From contig NZ_RBLG01000001.1 of the NCBI RefSeq assembly GCF_003634585.1, positions 558,001 to 622,000 on the forward strand: DNA of 64,000 nt. The letters are read 5' to 3'. Origin of the DNA: Gillisia mitskevichiae (GTDB taxonomy: Bacteria; Bacteroidota; Bacteroidia; Flavobacteriales; Flavobacteriaceae). The translations under genes and the position numbers were made by a program. The notes beneath the pieces are model-generated. The model had not been told where the DNA came from. It saw only the letters and a program-made list of their open reading frames with translations, and searched no databases. Each line of letters opens with the position of its first letter. Within the stretch, counting starts at the first letter, position 1. Shown in pieces: positions 29,950 to 38,498 of this stretch.

Positions 29950-30377
29950 TTGTCCAGTTCTGTTACTTGATTTAATTCTATTCCGGCTTTTTCTAAAAAT
30001 TCTAATCCGGTATTATCTTTATATCCTATTTCGTACACAATTCTTGTAATGCCAGCTTGATGTATTAATTTACTACATTCTTTGCAAGGAGACATAGTTA
30101 TATAAAGTGTAGCGCCTTGACAAGATTGTGTGGAGGAAGCAACCTTTAAGATCGCATTAGCTTCTGCATGCAAAACGTACCACTTTGTATAACCTTCATC
30201 ATCTTCACAGTAATTTTCAAAACCAGAAGGAGTACCGTTATATCCGTCGGAAATAATCATTCTATCTTTCACAATAAGTGCACCAACTTGTTTACGCTTA
30301 CAATGAGACAGTTTTCCCCATTCGTTTGCTATTCTTAAATAAGCTTTATCAAATTTTAATTGCTTTTCTTTTTGCAT
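29946..30377 (-). CDS. Deoxycytidylate (dCMP) deaminase
   Basis: The protein converts dCMP to dUMP for thymidylate synthesis. The zinc motif HAEANAI supplies His and Glu, PCKECSKLI the two Cys. From ATG 30377 (MQKEKQLKFDKAYLRIANEWG) it has 143 residues, the usual length; ATG 30416 would add 13 residues. The stop overlaps the TTG start of the S41 protease by four bases. The ComE operon protein 2 family is the same group. Confidence 0.9.
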   Translation of the reverse strand: MQKEKQLKFDKAYLRIANEWGKLSHCKRKQVGALIVKDRMIISDGYNGTPSGFENYCEDDEGYTKWYVLHAEANAILKVASSTQSCQGATLYITMSPCKECSKLIHQAGITRIVYEIGYKDNTGLEFLEKAGIELNQVTELDN

Positions 30378-30481
30378 TTTTTTTATCAATTCCTTCTGAA
30401 TACTGTAGTTAAGCATTTAAACAAAAAGCCTACTAAAATATTGTAAGACAAGGGTTAAAACAATTTATTGTCGTTAAATTT

Positions 30482-31072
30482 TTACCAAACGGCTATAATA
30501 GTATCTTTTAAAATAGGAAATAAGATCCCAATTACAATTGCTGAAATTACTAAAATCCAGTCTCTTCTTGTTACACGAAATACATTTTGAAGAATAAAAG
30601 ATAGTATTAAGACTGAAAGCACTACTGTTATCTGGGCTGCTTCAATTCCAAGAGCGAATTCTAGTAATGGCAAAAACTTACTAGAAGAATCTGGGAAGAT
30701 CATTTTAAAATATCTAGAAAAGCCTAAGCCGTGTATAATTCCGAAGAAAGCTGTGCTAAAATATAGCACGCTAATATTTCTTTGATGCTCTCTTTTCTTG
30801 GCAGAAAGGATATTATACATTGCTGTAAACAGGATCGTGATAGCAATTAATAATTCTACCCACGCGGCATTTACCTTTACAACATCGTAAACTGATAAAA
30901 ATAGGGAGAGCGTGTGGCCTATGGTAAAAATACTTACCAACCATAAAACTCGTTTCCAACTACTAAATGAATAGGCTGCAACTAAAACGATTATAAACAA
31001 AATATGATCGTATGCCAGCCAGTCTAATACATGTTCAAGGCCTAACCTAAAATATAACCAAAATTCAGACAT
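30482..31072 (-). CDS. HupE/UreJ-family membrane protein
   Basis: This 196-aa protein has six hydrophobic segments. The motif GLEHVLDWLAYDHILFIIVL (His-x3-D-x-x-x-x-D-H) and FTIGHTLSLFLS followed by FFGIIHGLGFSRYF are the metal-binding His/Asp motifs of the HupE/UreJ nickel or cobalt permease family. The transported metal is not determined. It is a stand-alone gene. Confidence 0.85.
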   Translation of the reverse strand: MSEFWLYFRLGLEHVLDWLAYDHILFIIVLVAAYSFSSWKRVLWLVSIFTIGHTLSLFLSVYDVVKVNAAWVELLIAITILFTAMYNILSAKKREHQRNISVLYFSTAFFGIIHGLGFSRYFKMIFPDSSSKFLPLLEFALGIEAAQITVVLSVLILSFILQNVFRVTRRDWILVISAIVIGILFPILKDTIIAVW

Positions 31073-31194
31073 ATAGTGGGGGTGCTAAGACTCGAAATTA
31101 CAATTTATTATAGAGTTAACAAAAATATGATTTCAATGATCTTGAGGATAATTTATACCTTAAAAAGAATAAGATTTATAAGGAGGTTTAATCT

Positions 31195-32139
31195 TTACTC
31201 CAAGTATTGATTTAGGTTAAAAGTGGTTTTATATATTTTGCTTTCTCCGTTTTCGAAAGTATCAAGCAAGGTTTTAAATTCCTTTAAAGAGCTGAATTCC
31301 CTAGGTCTAATCTCACTCCTTTTACTAGTAAAGTATAACATATTTTTTTCGAGATCTAAGAACGGACAATAATCCATTTTTTCTGAATTTATGTTTTCAC
31401 CCAAATTTTTAGACATTCCCCATTCTCCATTCTTCAACTTAGTGCTAATATATAGATCTGCGCTTCCAAAACCATCCTCCCGATTGTACCCGCTAAAGAT
31501 CAAAAAATCTTCATTTGGAGAAATAAAAGCATTGAATTCATATCCATCTGTATTTATGGATTCACTTAAAGAAATCGGGGTTTGATAAGAATTTGAATTC
31601 CATTCACTTTTAAAAATATCATCTTTGCCTTTACTAGCTGTTCTATCACTTGTAAAATACATATTTCCGTTAGTTGAAACAGATGGATAAAATTCGTTGA
31701 ATTCAGAATTAATAGGTGAACCAATATTTATAGGTTCAGACCACTTAGCATTCAAGTCTTGACGTTCTAAGTACCAGATATCAAAATCTTTTTTTATTTC
31801 TGAAGAATTATTTAATGGGCGGTTAGAGGCAAAGTATAATTTTAAGCCATCTGGAGCTAAAAATGGTTCTAGATCTTCATGTTTTCCAGAAGGATTTAAT
31901 AAAAGTTCACTATTCCAAGAGCTACCAGTATTATTAGCCCGAACAATAATAGAAACTTCTTGAAGAGGACTTTGGGCGGTAAAATAAATTTCTGTTCCAT
32001 CTGAAGTCATACAGAAATCACGAATATTTTCGAATTGAGATAACAGATCTGGTAGAACGGGTGTTACTGGTTTTGCAGTTTGTGTATAGCCAAATAGTGT
32101 GCAGAGAAAGAGGACTAAGCTCATTAAAAATGTTTGCAT
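31195..32139 (-). CDS. Secreted WD40-like (PD40) beta-propeller protein
   Basis: This 314-aa protein has a signal peptide (MQTFLMSLVLFLCTLFGYTQT). Repeated PD40 blades follow, recognised by DGTEIYFTAQSP, DGLKLYFASNRPL, NGNMYFTSDRT, DFLIFSGYNRE and NMLYFTSKRSE, i.e. five or more blades, TolB-like. Such propellers often bind proteins or glycans in the periplasm; the ligand is unknown. Confidence 0.8.
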   Translation of the reverse strand: MQTFLMSLVLFLCTLFGYTQTAKPVTPVLPDLLSQFENIRDFCMTSDGTEIYFTAQSPLQEVSIIVRANNTGSSWNSELLLNPSGKHEDLEPFLAPDGLKLYFASNRPLNNSSEIKKDFDIWYLERQDLNAKWSEPINIGSPINSEFNEFYPSVSTNGNMYFTSDRTASKGKDDIFKSEWNSNSYQTPISLSESINTDGYEFNAFISPNEDFLIFSGYNREDGFGSADLYISTKLKNGEWGMSKNLGENINSEKMDYCPFLDLEKNMLYFTSKRSEIRPREFSSLKEFKTLLDTFENGESKIYKTTFNLNQYLE

Positions 32140-32254
32140 GAATTAAATTTTTCTCTGAAAATACCACTTTTTAAAAACCTATTCCGCAGAATGATTTAAA
32201 GAGATCGAATTATGATGTTAAGGTTGTAGATATTCAGATTTAGGAATGTTCTTT

Positions 32255-32857
32255 CTAACTTTCTTCTAAGTTGCTTTTTTCAGAATTAATAATTGCATTT
32301 TCTATACGTTTATCCGGTATTAGCCACATAAATGCTACTAAAACATAAATTCCAGCAGCAATCCATTGGCTTATATAAGTTGATGCAATTGCTAAGACTT
32401 ACAGTACAGGTGAGATTTTACCTTTGAGATTGTTACCTAATGCATTAGAGAGTAGCGAATCTTTGCCGTGTGCAGCAATAATGCGTTTTTGTAGAATAAA
32501 ATATGCGAGTGCAGACATCAATAGAATAAAACCATAAAATGCCATTGGCATTGGAGCAAAACTATTTTCACCCATCCACCCTGTTACAAAAGGAATTAGG
32601 GACAACCAAAATAACAAATGTAAATTGGCCCATAAAATATCGCCTTTTACAGAAGTGACAGTTTGCATCATGTGATGATGATTGTTCCAATATATCCCTA
32701 AATAAATAAAACTTAATACATAACTAATAAAAACAGGAATTAATGGGAGTAGTGCATTTAGATCATTTCCATGAGGTACCTTAATTTCCAAAACCATAAT
32801 GGTTATAACAATAGCAAGAACCCCATCGCTAAAAGCTTCTAATCTACCTTTATTCAT
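32255..32857 (-). pseudogene. TMEM175-type potassium channel gene interrupted by one in-frame TAA
   Basis: The first 152 codons encode the N-terminal FSDGVLAIVITIMVLEI motif with further helices and end at a TAA (32401-32399). The same frame then continues without a gap for 47 more codons (VLAIASTYISQWIAAGIYVL...) to a TAG at 32257-32255. The read-through product would be about 200 aa, the normal length of bacterial TMEM175 proteins. The interrupted place reads SPVL-stop-VLAIA, where a Tyr (TAT/TAC) would fit. So one base change explains the break. It may be a true pseudogene, a truncated but functional version, or a sequencing error. Confidence 0.8.
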
Positions 32858-32968
32858 TATTTACGGTTTTATTTTATTAACGTTAAATTACAAGATAATG
32901 AGTACTAAATTCTATTTTTGAAAAAGAGCAGCTTCCCTTAGAAGCAAAGAATATAGACACGTATTTTG

Positions 32969-33436
32969 CTAGTTTTCTTTCCAAGTTATTTTAACGGCAG
33001 AAATTTTTGGTAATTCTAATCTCGTTTGTTTTATAATTATAAAATCATTTTTCAAATAAAACCCTAATGGAGATCTATAAATAGTGCTATCCATTTTTGA
33101 GTATTTGGCATGATCTATAACCCAACCATTTAATGATTTATGCGATTTTTTAGCTTCATCTAGTAAGCGAGTTCCAATTCTTTTGCCTTGAATGGTGGAA
33201 TCAAGAATCATTGCAAACCAAACTTCATTATATCTTATAAAATCTATATACCAACCCAAAATCTGGTTTTGTTCATTTTTTACTAGTACGTGATCTAAAT
33301 TTTGAAGTCCGGAGAGGTATTTATCAAACTCCTTTATAGATGAGTAACTTAAATTTTTTGGATACTCTTGGTTCCAAAGTTTAAAAACGGCTTGTTTTTC
33401 TTTTAGGTTGAGAAAATTAGTGTGAGTTAAATTCAT
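32969..33436 (-). CDS. GNAT-family N-acetyltransferase
   Basis: This 155-aa protein resembles the GNAT fold: ILGWYIDFIRYNEVWFAMILDSTIQGKRIGTRLLDEAKK contains the beta4 strand and the acetyl-CoA loop (QGKRIG). The rest has YRSPLGFYLKNDFI near the end. Substrate unknown. A stand-alone gene, the last chromosomal gene before the ICE boundary. Confidence 0.75.
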   Translation of the reverse strand: MNLTHTNFLNLKEKQAVFKLWNQEYPKNLSYSSIKEFDKYLSGLQNLDHVLVKNEQNQILGWYIDFIRYNEVWFAMILDSTIQGKRIGTRLLDEAKKSHKSLNGWVIDHAKYSKMDSTIYRSPLGFYLKNDFIIIKQTRLELPKISAVKITWKEN

Positions 33437-33545
33437 TGGTTTAATTCCTATAACCTGTGATATTTACTTACTATTCTCCTGTTCGGGATGGAGAATATTG
33501 AAATTCAATTTACGGGAAACCGTAACATAAGACGTGAAAACATTC

Positions 33546-33649
33546 TAAATTTGTGGAGCATTGAATTTAAAAACACGAATCAAGCGCCATATCTTGAAAG
33601 AAATTATACTTGTAGGGAAGTGTAAGTTCCTAAAAGGATGGCGCTTTTT
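33546..33649 (+). ncRNA. Candidate structured small RNA with intrinsic terminator
   Basis: TAAATTTG (33546-33553) matches the -7 consensus. The predicted transcript from about 33560 ends in a closed domain: stem AAGCGCCAT (33582-33590) with ATGGCGCTT (33638-33646) followed by TTTTT. Inside it lies an 8-bp hairpin TTATACTT/AAGTGTAA and two shorter ones (TCTTGAAAGA, TTCCTAAAAGGA). The result is a multibranch loop closed by a terminator-like stem. No good -33 element was found. An overlapping 83-codon frame (33561-33812) has unlikely composition. Not matched to a known family. Confidence 0.45.
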
Positions 33650-34123
33650 ATGTTTTAAAAATTATAAAAGAATTTTGTATCTGATTGATCTAGGCAATAA
33701 AAAGTGCTGTTGCTTAAATGCGAAATTCTCCTATATATGCCTTTATATGAAATTTAGTTTTTTAAAACAGCAATGCTTCCAACTGGTATTAGAATATAAA
33801 TTCGATTCATAAATTAAGCTATAAAACTTACAGTCTTATTAATAGAAGTTCTTTACATAGTCAAGCAGTAACTTTTAATACTATAAATACTACTAAAGCG
33901 ATGCTACTAATTAAAAATAAAAATTCGGCTATACGAATAAAACTATCGTCCCTCATGGTGTATAAATTAATAAATAGGGTAGAATAAAAACTTATTCGCA
34001 GGTAGATTAGAATAACAATAATAAAGTTGAAACGAAATTTATGATTAGGATATAGGGGAAATCCCCCATTATTGTTCCAAATATGAACTTCAAATTTTAA
34101 AGATTTAAATGTATGATTTTAGG
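33650..34123. other. Intergenic region before tRNA-Leu
   Basis: About 470 bp of AT-rich DNA with scattered short frames only. No gene, promoter or repeat was recognised apart from the flanking elements. Confidence 0.5.
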
Positions 34124-34152
34124 TTGTGAATGATTATTTTTTTATAATTTTG
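34124..34152 (+). promoter_or_regulatory. tRNA-Leu promoter
   Basis: TTG (34124-34126), 18-base spacer, TAATTTTG (34145-34152), followed 10 bp later by a tRNA-Leu 5' end. It is a good Bacteroidota promoter and should drive both the truncated and the intact tRNA. Confidence 0.65.
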
Positions 34153-34162
34153 CCGTCCACTA

Positions 34163-34209
34163 GCTCGAGTGGCGGAATTGGTAGACGCGCTGGATTCAAA
34201 ATCCAAATT
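34163..34209 (+). pseudogene. Truncated tRNA-Leu, 5' half
   Basis: The sequence has the acceptor 5' strand, D arm and anticodon stem-loop of a tRNA-Leu (GGCGGAATTGGTAGAC and the loop TTCAAAA, anticodon CAA). It stops just after the 3' side of the anticodon stem. No variable arm, T arm or acceptor 3' strand follows; a 20-base A-rich stretch leads straight into the intact tRNA. It shares TGGATTCAAAATCCA with the intact copy. Confidence 0.75.
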
Positions 34210-34229
34210 TGAGAAGGGAAAAAAAGTAT

Positions 34230-34312
34230 GCCGAAGTGGTGGAATTGGTAGACACGATGGATTCAAAATCCATTGCTCACAAGGCTTGCGGGTTCGATTC
34301 CCGCCTTCGGTA
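34230..34312 (+). tRNA. tRNA-Leu (anticodon CAA)
   Basis: This intact 83-nt leucine tRNA has acceptor GCCGAAG/CTTCGGT, the D arm, anticodon loop TTCAAAA (CAA), a long variable arm (GCTCACAAGGC) and T arm GCGGGTTCGATTCCCGC; the discriminator is A, CCA not encoded. It reads UUG codons. It borders the ICE and is the likely integration target. Confidence 0.95.
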
Positions 34313-34315
34313 CTA

Positions 34316-34347
34316 AAAAAGCTGAGATGAAAATCTCGGCTTTTTTT
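34316..34347 (+). terminator. Terminator after tRNA-Leu
   Basis: Stem AAAAAGCTGAGAT (34316-34328) with ATCTCGGCTTTTT (one G-T pair), four-base loop and a run of seven T. It ends the tRNA transcript. Confidence 0.9.
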
Positions 34348-34493
34348 ATGACTTGGTACAACATAGGTACAACATTTTGCTATTTTGAAGGCAACATTTT
34401 TATTGATGTTAAATTCTTCTATTTGTTTTTAAACCCTATGAATTTACTATCAGAATAATAAATTTTATCTAATCACGACCTTACTTCTTCGTA

Positions 34494-34675
34494 AGGGAAG
34501 TTTATTATCATACAATATACACGCAAGTTAAACTCGTAAAATACTTCCATCAAAAGACTACGGCATAAAGCCAACTTCTCTTCCATCGCTTATTTATTCC
34601 GTTTCCTTTTGAGCCAAGATTTTATCTTCCGTTTGGTTTCTGCTCAAATATTGTTTAATCTAAAATTTGAGTATT
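34494..34675 (+). promoter_or_regulatory. Shared ICE leader, copy 1 (before parB)
   Basis: One of three repeats of about 180 bp, ending at a start codon. Conserved landmarks are AACTCGTAAAATAC, ATCAAAAGACTACGGCATAA, TTATTCCGTTTCCTTTTGAG, and CTGCTCAAATATTGTTTAA. TCAAAAGACTACGG and CCGTTTCCTTTTGA are imperfect inverted repeats (11 of 14 bases), so an RNA hairpin is possible. From AACTCGTAAA to the ATG is 145 bp. Confidence 0.75.
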
Positions 34676-36472
34676 ATGACAACAAAAGCGAGTACCACAA
34701 GAAAGAGCGGTAAAAAAATTACGGCCGCCAAGAAAGAAGTCAAAGAAAAATTGACACAAAAAGCGATTGGGCTTCAGATTGAGAACCTATCAATTGCAAA
34801 GGTCATTCCCGACCCGATGCAGCCCAGGAAGACTTTTAATGAGGATGCGTTAAAGCAGCTTTCAGAAAGTATCAAAAAGCACGGTGTTCTGCAACCTATT
34901 ACAGTCCGAAAATCTGGAAACGATTTTATCATCGTAATGGGGGAGCGGAGGTATCGAGCCAGTAAATTGGCCAACAAGAAATCAATTCCGTGTATCGTTA
35001 GGGAATACAAGAACAATGATGTTCTGGAAATTCAAATCATCGAAAATCTACAAAGACAGGATGTTGAGCCAACCGAAGAAGCAGAGGCGATTGCTTATTT
35101 AAGCGAAAGATATGCGCCTACCGAAATTGCAAAACGGTTGGGAAGAACCGATAACTTTATCAGACAGCGACTTAAACTGGCAGGATTGATTGACGGTTTC
35201 AAGGACTTTGTACGCAATGGCGAAATGACAATCTCATTGGGTGTAGGTGTAGCGCTCTTTGAACCCGAAGAACAGCAGATGATGCTGGAAACGATGGGCG
35301 AGGATTTTAATGCGCATCAGATAAACAGGATGATTAAAGACCAGACTTACGATTTGGAAAAAGCATCTTTTGATGTAGCCGATAAAAAATTACTTCCGAA
35401 AGCTGGGTCTTGTATAGAATGTCCGTTCAATGCGGCAAATCAAGGAAATTTATTCGGCGATGGTAAAATGGTATGTACAAAATCAGCCTGTTTTGAGACG
35501 AAGAAAAGTAAATCGTTCTTAAACCTGATTGAAAAGTCCAAGAAAGAGAATATCCTTTTAATCCCTGAAATACGACAGTATTGGGCAGATGACGAGAACA
35601 ATCAGCTCATTATATCACAATTGGAAAAAAACAAATTGAAAGTCTATCTATTGGACGATGTTGAAATTATAGAGAATCCGATTGAGCCAACAATCGAAGC
35701 TATTCAGAAAGAATATCAACATTACGATTATTCTGAAGATGAATTAAAAGCAGAATTGGATGAAGCAATGCAGAATTATAAAGAAGCATTGGAAAAATTC
35801 AATTCAGCAAAAGAAGATGGATTTAAAAGCGGTATTGTGTTCCATCCCGATTCATTCCAGCACAAAGAAATTTTTGTAAAGATTGTTGAAAAATCAAAGA
35901 ACGATTCTACGGAATATTCGACACCATTGGCCAACAGAAAAATGGCAGATTGTACGCCTGAAGAACAAATCGTAAAAATCAACGAAAGGGAAATCCGGAA
36001 GAAGCAAATAGAGAACAACAAGCAGTTTCAAGAAGTTGTAGAAATGATTCGTGAGACGAAATACATTGATACCAAGAAGACAATTTCAACAGATGAAATG
36101 GTGGCATTCTCGATATCGCTATTTGAGAACAATGTGGACTATATGAGCCAACAAAAGTATTTCTCAAAGTTCTTGGGCGTCACTTCAAAGATGACCAAAG
36201 TTGAAATGGTTGAGAATTTCAAGAAGAAGTTCAAAAAAGAAATCTTTCACAAGTTGATACGCTATATGCTCACAAAGCAAGTGCATTTTGGCGAAAGCAA
36301 TCACGTCAATAATCTGACGAACATTTCATTCTACAACGCAATGCAAGGATATTACAAATCCAAGATTGCCGGCATAGAAAAGGAATATGCCGAGAAGAGA
36401 GACAAACGTGAGGAACGTTTGAAAGAGCGCATCACAGTTCTTGAAAAGCAAATTCAGGAACTCAACGATTAG
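34676..36472 (+). CDS. parB: ParB/Spo0J-family partition protein
   Basis: From ATG 34676 it has 598 residues; an upstream TTG at 34667 lies in the leader and is rejected. The ParB N-terminal domain (about 40-130) shows QPRKTFNEDALKQLSESIKKHG, the GERRYRASKLA motif and IENLQRQDVEPTEEAEA. The central helix-turn-helix is TEIAKRLGRTDNFIRQRLK. Two Cys-rich spots (SCIECPFNA, CTKSACF) lie in the middle; the rest is charged coiled coil. ParB in Bacteroidota ICEs has no ParA partner here. It may control replication, transfer or gene expression of the element. Confidence 0.9.
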   Translation: MTTKASTTRKSGKKITAAKKEVKEKLTQKAIGLQIENLSIAKVIPDPMQPRKTFNEDALKQLSESIKKHGVLQPITVRKSGNDFIIVMGERRYRASKLANKKSIPCIVREYKNNDVLEIQIIENLQRQDVEPTEEAEAIAYLSERYAPTEIAKRLGRTDNFIRQRLKLAGLIDGFKDFVRNGEMTISLGVGVALFEPEEQQMMLETMGEDFNAHQINRMIKDQTYDLEKASFDVADKKLLPKAGSCIECPFNAANQGNLFGDGKMVCTKSACFETKKSKSFLNLIEKSKKENILLIPEIRQYWADDENNQLIISQLEKNKLKVYLLDDVEIIENPIEPTIEAIQKEYQHYDYSEDELKAELDEAMQNYKEALEKFNSAKEDGFKSGIVFHPDSFQHKEIFVKIVEKSKNDSTEYSTPLANRKMADCTPEEQIVKINEREIRKKQIENNKQFQEVVEMIRETKYIDTKKTISTDEMVAFSISLFENNVDYMSQQKYFSKFLGVTSKMTKVEMVENFKKKFKKEIFHKLIRYMLTKQVHFGESNHVNNLTNISFYNAMQGYYKSKIAGIEKEYAEKRDKREERLKERITVLEKQIQELND

Positions 36473-36487
36473 CTTTTGTTGTTTGAA

Positions 36488-36521
36488 GAAGGGTCGGCAT
36501 TCGTGCTGGCCCTTTTTCTTT
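36488..36521 (+). terminator. Terminator after parB
   Basis: GGGTCGGC...GCTGGCCC forms a stem with internal mismatch, followed by TTTTTCTTTTTT. Confidence 0.75.
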
Positions 36522-36552
36522 TTTATGATAGTTTTTTAAAAGATGGGTTCTT

Positions 36553-36735
36553 AAGGAAGGGGTTATCAATCAATAGATGGCGCAAAGTTAAACTCGTAAA
36601 ATACACCCATCAAAAGACTACGGCATAAAGCCAAAACAACACCCTACGCTTATTTATTCCGTTTCCTTTTGAGCTGTGATTTTATCTTCCGTTTTGGGTA
36701 CTGCTCAAATATTGTTTAATCTAAATTCAAATGCT
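36553..36735 (+). promoter_or_regulatory. Shared ICE leader, copy 2 (before the DUF932 gene)
   Basis: This second copy of the leader has the same blocks in the same order. From AACTCGTAAA (36591) to ATG 36736 is 145 bp, identical to copy 1, although the intervening bases differ in places (AACAACACCCTACG versus CTTCTCTTCCATCG). Confidence 0.75.
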
Positions 36736-37572
36736 ATGTATTTACAAAATTTGCAACAGGATGAAATCTTCGTACCATCAGAAATGAAATCCTTAAAAAG
36801 TCTGACACAGATGGAATCCCGACGAGGGCTTGAAAATGTCATCATCTCTAATGGCAAAATCGTCAATGTGGTATCGAACAGCTATGGCCACATTCCAAAT
36901 CAACTTTTCTTCAAGAAAGCTGAAGAAATGCTGACCGATGCACAATTGAACTTCCACAAACGCACCATCAACAAAAATGACAGGTCGTTCATTACTGACT
37001 TTATTATCGACGACAAAAGCCAGTTTACGGTTAAGAACGATAAGGACTTGATACTACCGATGCTTCGATTTAAAAACTCGTATGACGGAAGTGAAAAGAC
37101 CTCTGGACACTTCGGGTTTTATAGAGAAGTGTGCTCAAACGGTCTGCACGTGTCACAGGCAGAAATCGAGTTTTCCATAAAACACAGTAAGAACAATACA
37201 CAATTGATTATGCCAAGGTTGAACAATCTTTTCGATAAATTTCTGGATAATGAATTCTACACCATTACCAAGAAGTTCGACAAGATGAAGGAATTTAAGA
37301 TCATCGATACACAGGAATTTGTCAAAGCGATTCTTGACAAAACGAAATTATTCCGGTATGAATGTAGCGATAACAATAGCGACCCGTCGAAAAAGTCTCG
37401 TGAGGTCATCGAAATCTTGAACTATGAAGCCTTGTTGCTCAATGAAGAACCTAATCTTTGGCTGGGCTATAATGCTTTTAATTCAGTACTTCATAATGTC
37501 TTAAAGAAAAGCTTTGGCCAACAAGAACGGTTGGACAAGAAACTGTTCAATGAAGTCTATGCGATGGCATAG
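36736..37572 (+). CDS. DUF932 / phage-plasmid-like protein
   Basis: This 278-aa protein starts at ATG 36736 (MYLQNLQQDEIF). An in-frame TTG at 36676 lies inside the leader and is not the start. The body matches the DUF932 (LGT, phage/plasmid-related TIGR03299) family: FGFYREVCSNGLHVSQAEIEFSIKHSKNN and NYEALLLNEEPNLWLGYNAFNSVLHNVL. These proteins occur in many plasmids and ICEs; function unknown. Confidence 0.85.
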   Translation: MYLQNLQQDEIFVPSEMKSLKSLTQMESRRGLENVIISNGKIVNVVSNSYGHIPNQLFFKKAEEMLTDAQLNFHKRTINKNDRSFITDFIIDDKSQFTVKNDKDLILPMLRFKNSYDGSEKTSGHFGFYREVCSNGLHVSQAEIEFSIKHSKNNTQLIMPRLNNLFDKFLDNEFYTITKKFDKMKEFKIIDTQEFVKAILDKTKLFRYECSDNNSDPSKKSREVIEILNYEALLLNEEPNLWLGYNAFNSVLHNVLKKSFGQQERLDKKLFNEVYAMA

Positions 37573-37587
37573 TATTATTGAAGGTCT

Positions 37588-37614
37588 ATCCAGTACCTTA
37601 AACTGGATTTTTTT
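37588..37614 (+). terminator. Terminator after DUF932 gene
   Basis: ATCCAGT (37588-37594) with ACTGGAT (37602-37608), seven-base loop and a seven-T run. It separates this unit from the AbiE operon. Confidence 0.9.
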
Positions 37615-37633
37615 CTTTTTCAATAATAGCTCG

Positions 37634-37697
37634 TTTCAAATATTTACCACTTTATTGATGTAGTGGCGATAATTAGTTTTCAAATATTCGCCACTTT
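37634..37697 (+). promoter_or_regulatory. AbiE operator repeats
   Basis: A 20-base motif occurs twice directly: TTTCAAATATTTACCACTTT (37634-37653) and TTTCAAATATTCGCCACTTT (37678-37697), 44 bp apart. Between them AGTGGCGATAATTAG (37662-37676) is an inverted copy. The block ends 34 bp before the AbiEi start. AbiEi antitoxins are known to bind inverted repeats in their own promoter, so this is the likely autoregulatory operator. Confidence 0.75.
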
Positions 37698-37730
37698 TTT
37701 GTATTTTTGGCAAAGTTTTGATATTGTATT

Positions 37731-38498
37731 ATGCCAAAAATTATAGAAAATAAGCTTATAGAAGCGTTTAAAGAGCAAAGTTCCTTTGATAGGAACCAGC
37801 TATTTCAGTTCTATTTGGACCTTGAACCGGATTTGAAGGAAAGTACATTTAGTTGGCGCATTTACGACCTGAAGAAAAAAGACATCATCAAAACTATTGG
37901 TCGTGGATTGTATGTTATATCCTATAAACCCAAGTATAGACCAGTACTGTCTGATAGTGTTCTAAAAATAGCAAGTAAGACCAATGAACGGTTTGAGGAA
38001 ATCCAATATGCTATATGGGAAAACCAATGGCTCAATGAATTTACGCAGCATCAAGTATCCAATCAAATGATTGTAGTAGAAGTGGAAAAGGAATTTACAG
38101 AATCACTATACTATTATCTAAACGATTCCTTGAAAATGGATTTTTTCTTGAATCCCGATGACAAGGAAATTGAATTCTACATTTCCGAGAGTGCTGTTCC
38201 CGTGGTCATAAAACGTCTCGTCACCAGAGCACCGATAAGTAAATTGAAAGACAAAAAAAATGTAGTTCCAGTTGCCACGCTTGAAAAAATAATGGTGGAC
38301 TTGTTTGCCGATGAAAACCTGTACCATTTTTACCAAGGCTCTGAACTCATAAATATTTATGAAAAGATACTTGAGCGATACAGTATTAATTTCACAAAGC
38401 TCTTTAGCTATGCGAAAAGACGAAAGAAAGAACAGGAAATCAAGCAATTTATGAATAACCACATACCGAATATTTTAGAGGACATAATCAATGATTGA
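37731..38498 (+). CDS. AbiEi-type antitoxin/repressor (type IV toxin-antitoxin)
   Basis: This 255-aa protein has an N-terminal winged-helix-like region (DRNQLFQFYLDLEPDLKESTFSWRIYDLKKKDIIKTIGRGLYVIS, residues 18-64), then a central beta region and a basic C-terminal helix (FSYAKRRKKEQEIKQF). This arrangement and the following nucleotidyltransferase gene point to AbiEi (DUF6577-like). It represses its own promoter and blocks the toxin. It overlaps the toxin gene by eight bases. Confidence 0.75.
   Translation: MPKIIENKLIEAFKEQSSFDRNQLFQFYLDLEPDLKESTFSWRIYDLKKKDIIKTIGRGLYVISYKPKYRPVLSDSVLKIASKTNERFEEIQYAIWENQWLNEFTQHQVSNQMIVVEVEKEFTESLYYYLNDSLKMDFFLNPDDKEIEFYISESAVPVVIKRLVTRAPISKLKDKKNVVPVATLEKIMVDLFADENLYHFYQGSELINIYEKILERYSINFTKLFSYAKRRKKEQEIKQFMNNHIPNILEDIIND

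Noticed and set aside
33561-33812. 83-codon frame
   Set aside because: It covers the candidate small RNA and its terminator and is very rich in Lys, Cys and Phe with no family; probably chance.
34273-34458. 61-codon frame across the tRNA and terminator
   Set aside because: It begins inside the tRNA-Leu; not a gene.
36676-36735. N-terminal extension of the DUF932 protein from a TTG
   Set aside because: The segment is within the shared leader, which is non-coding in the other two copies.
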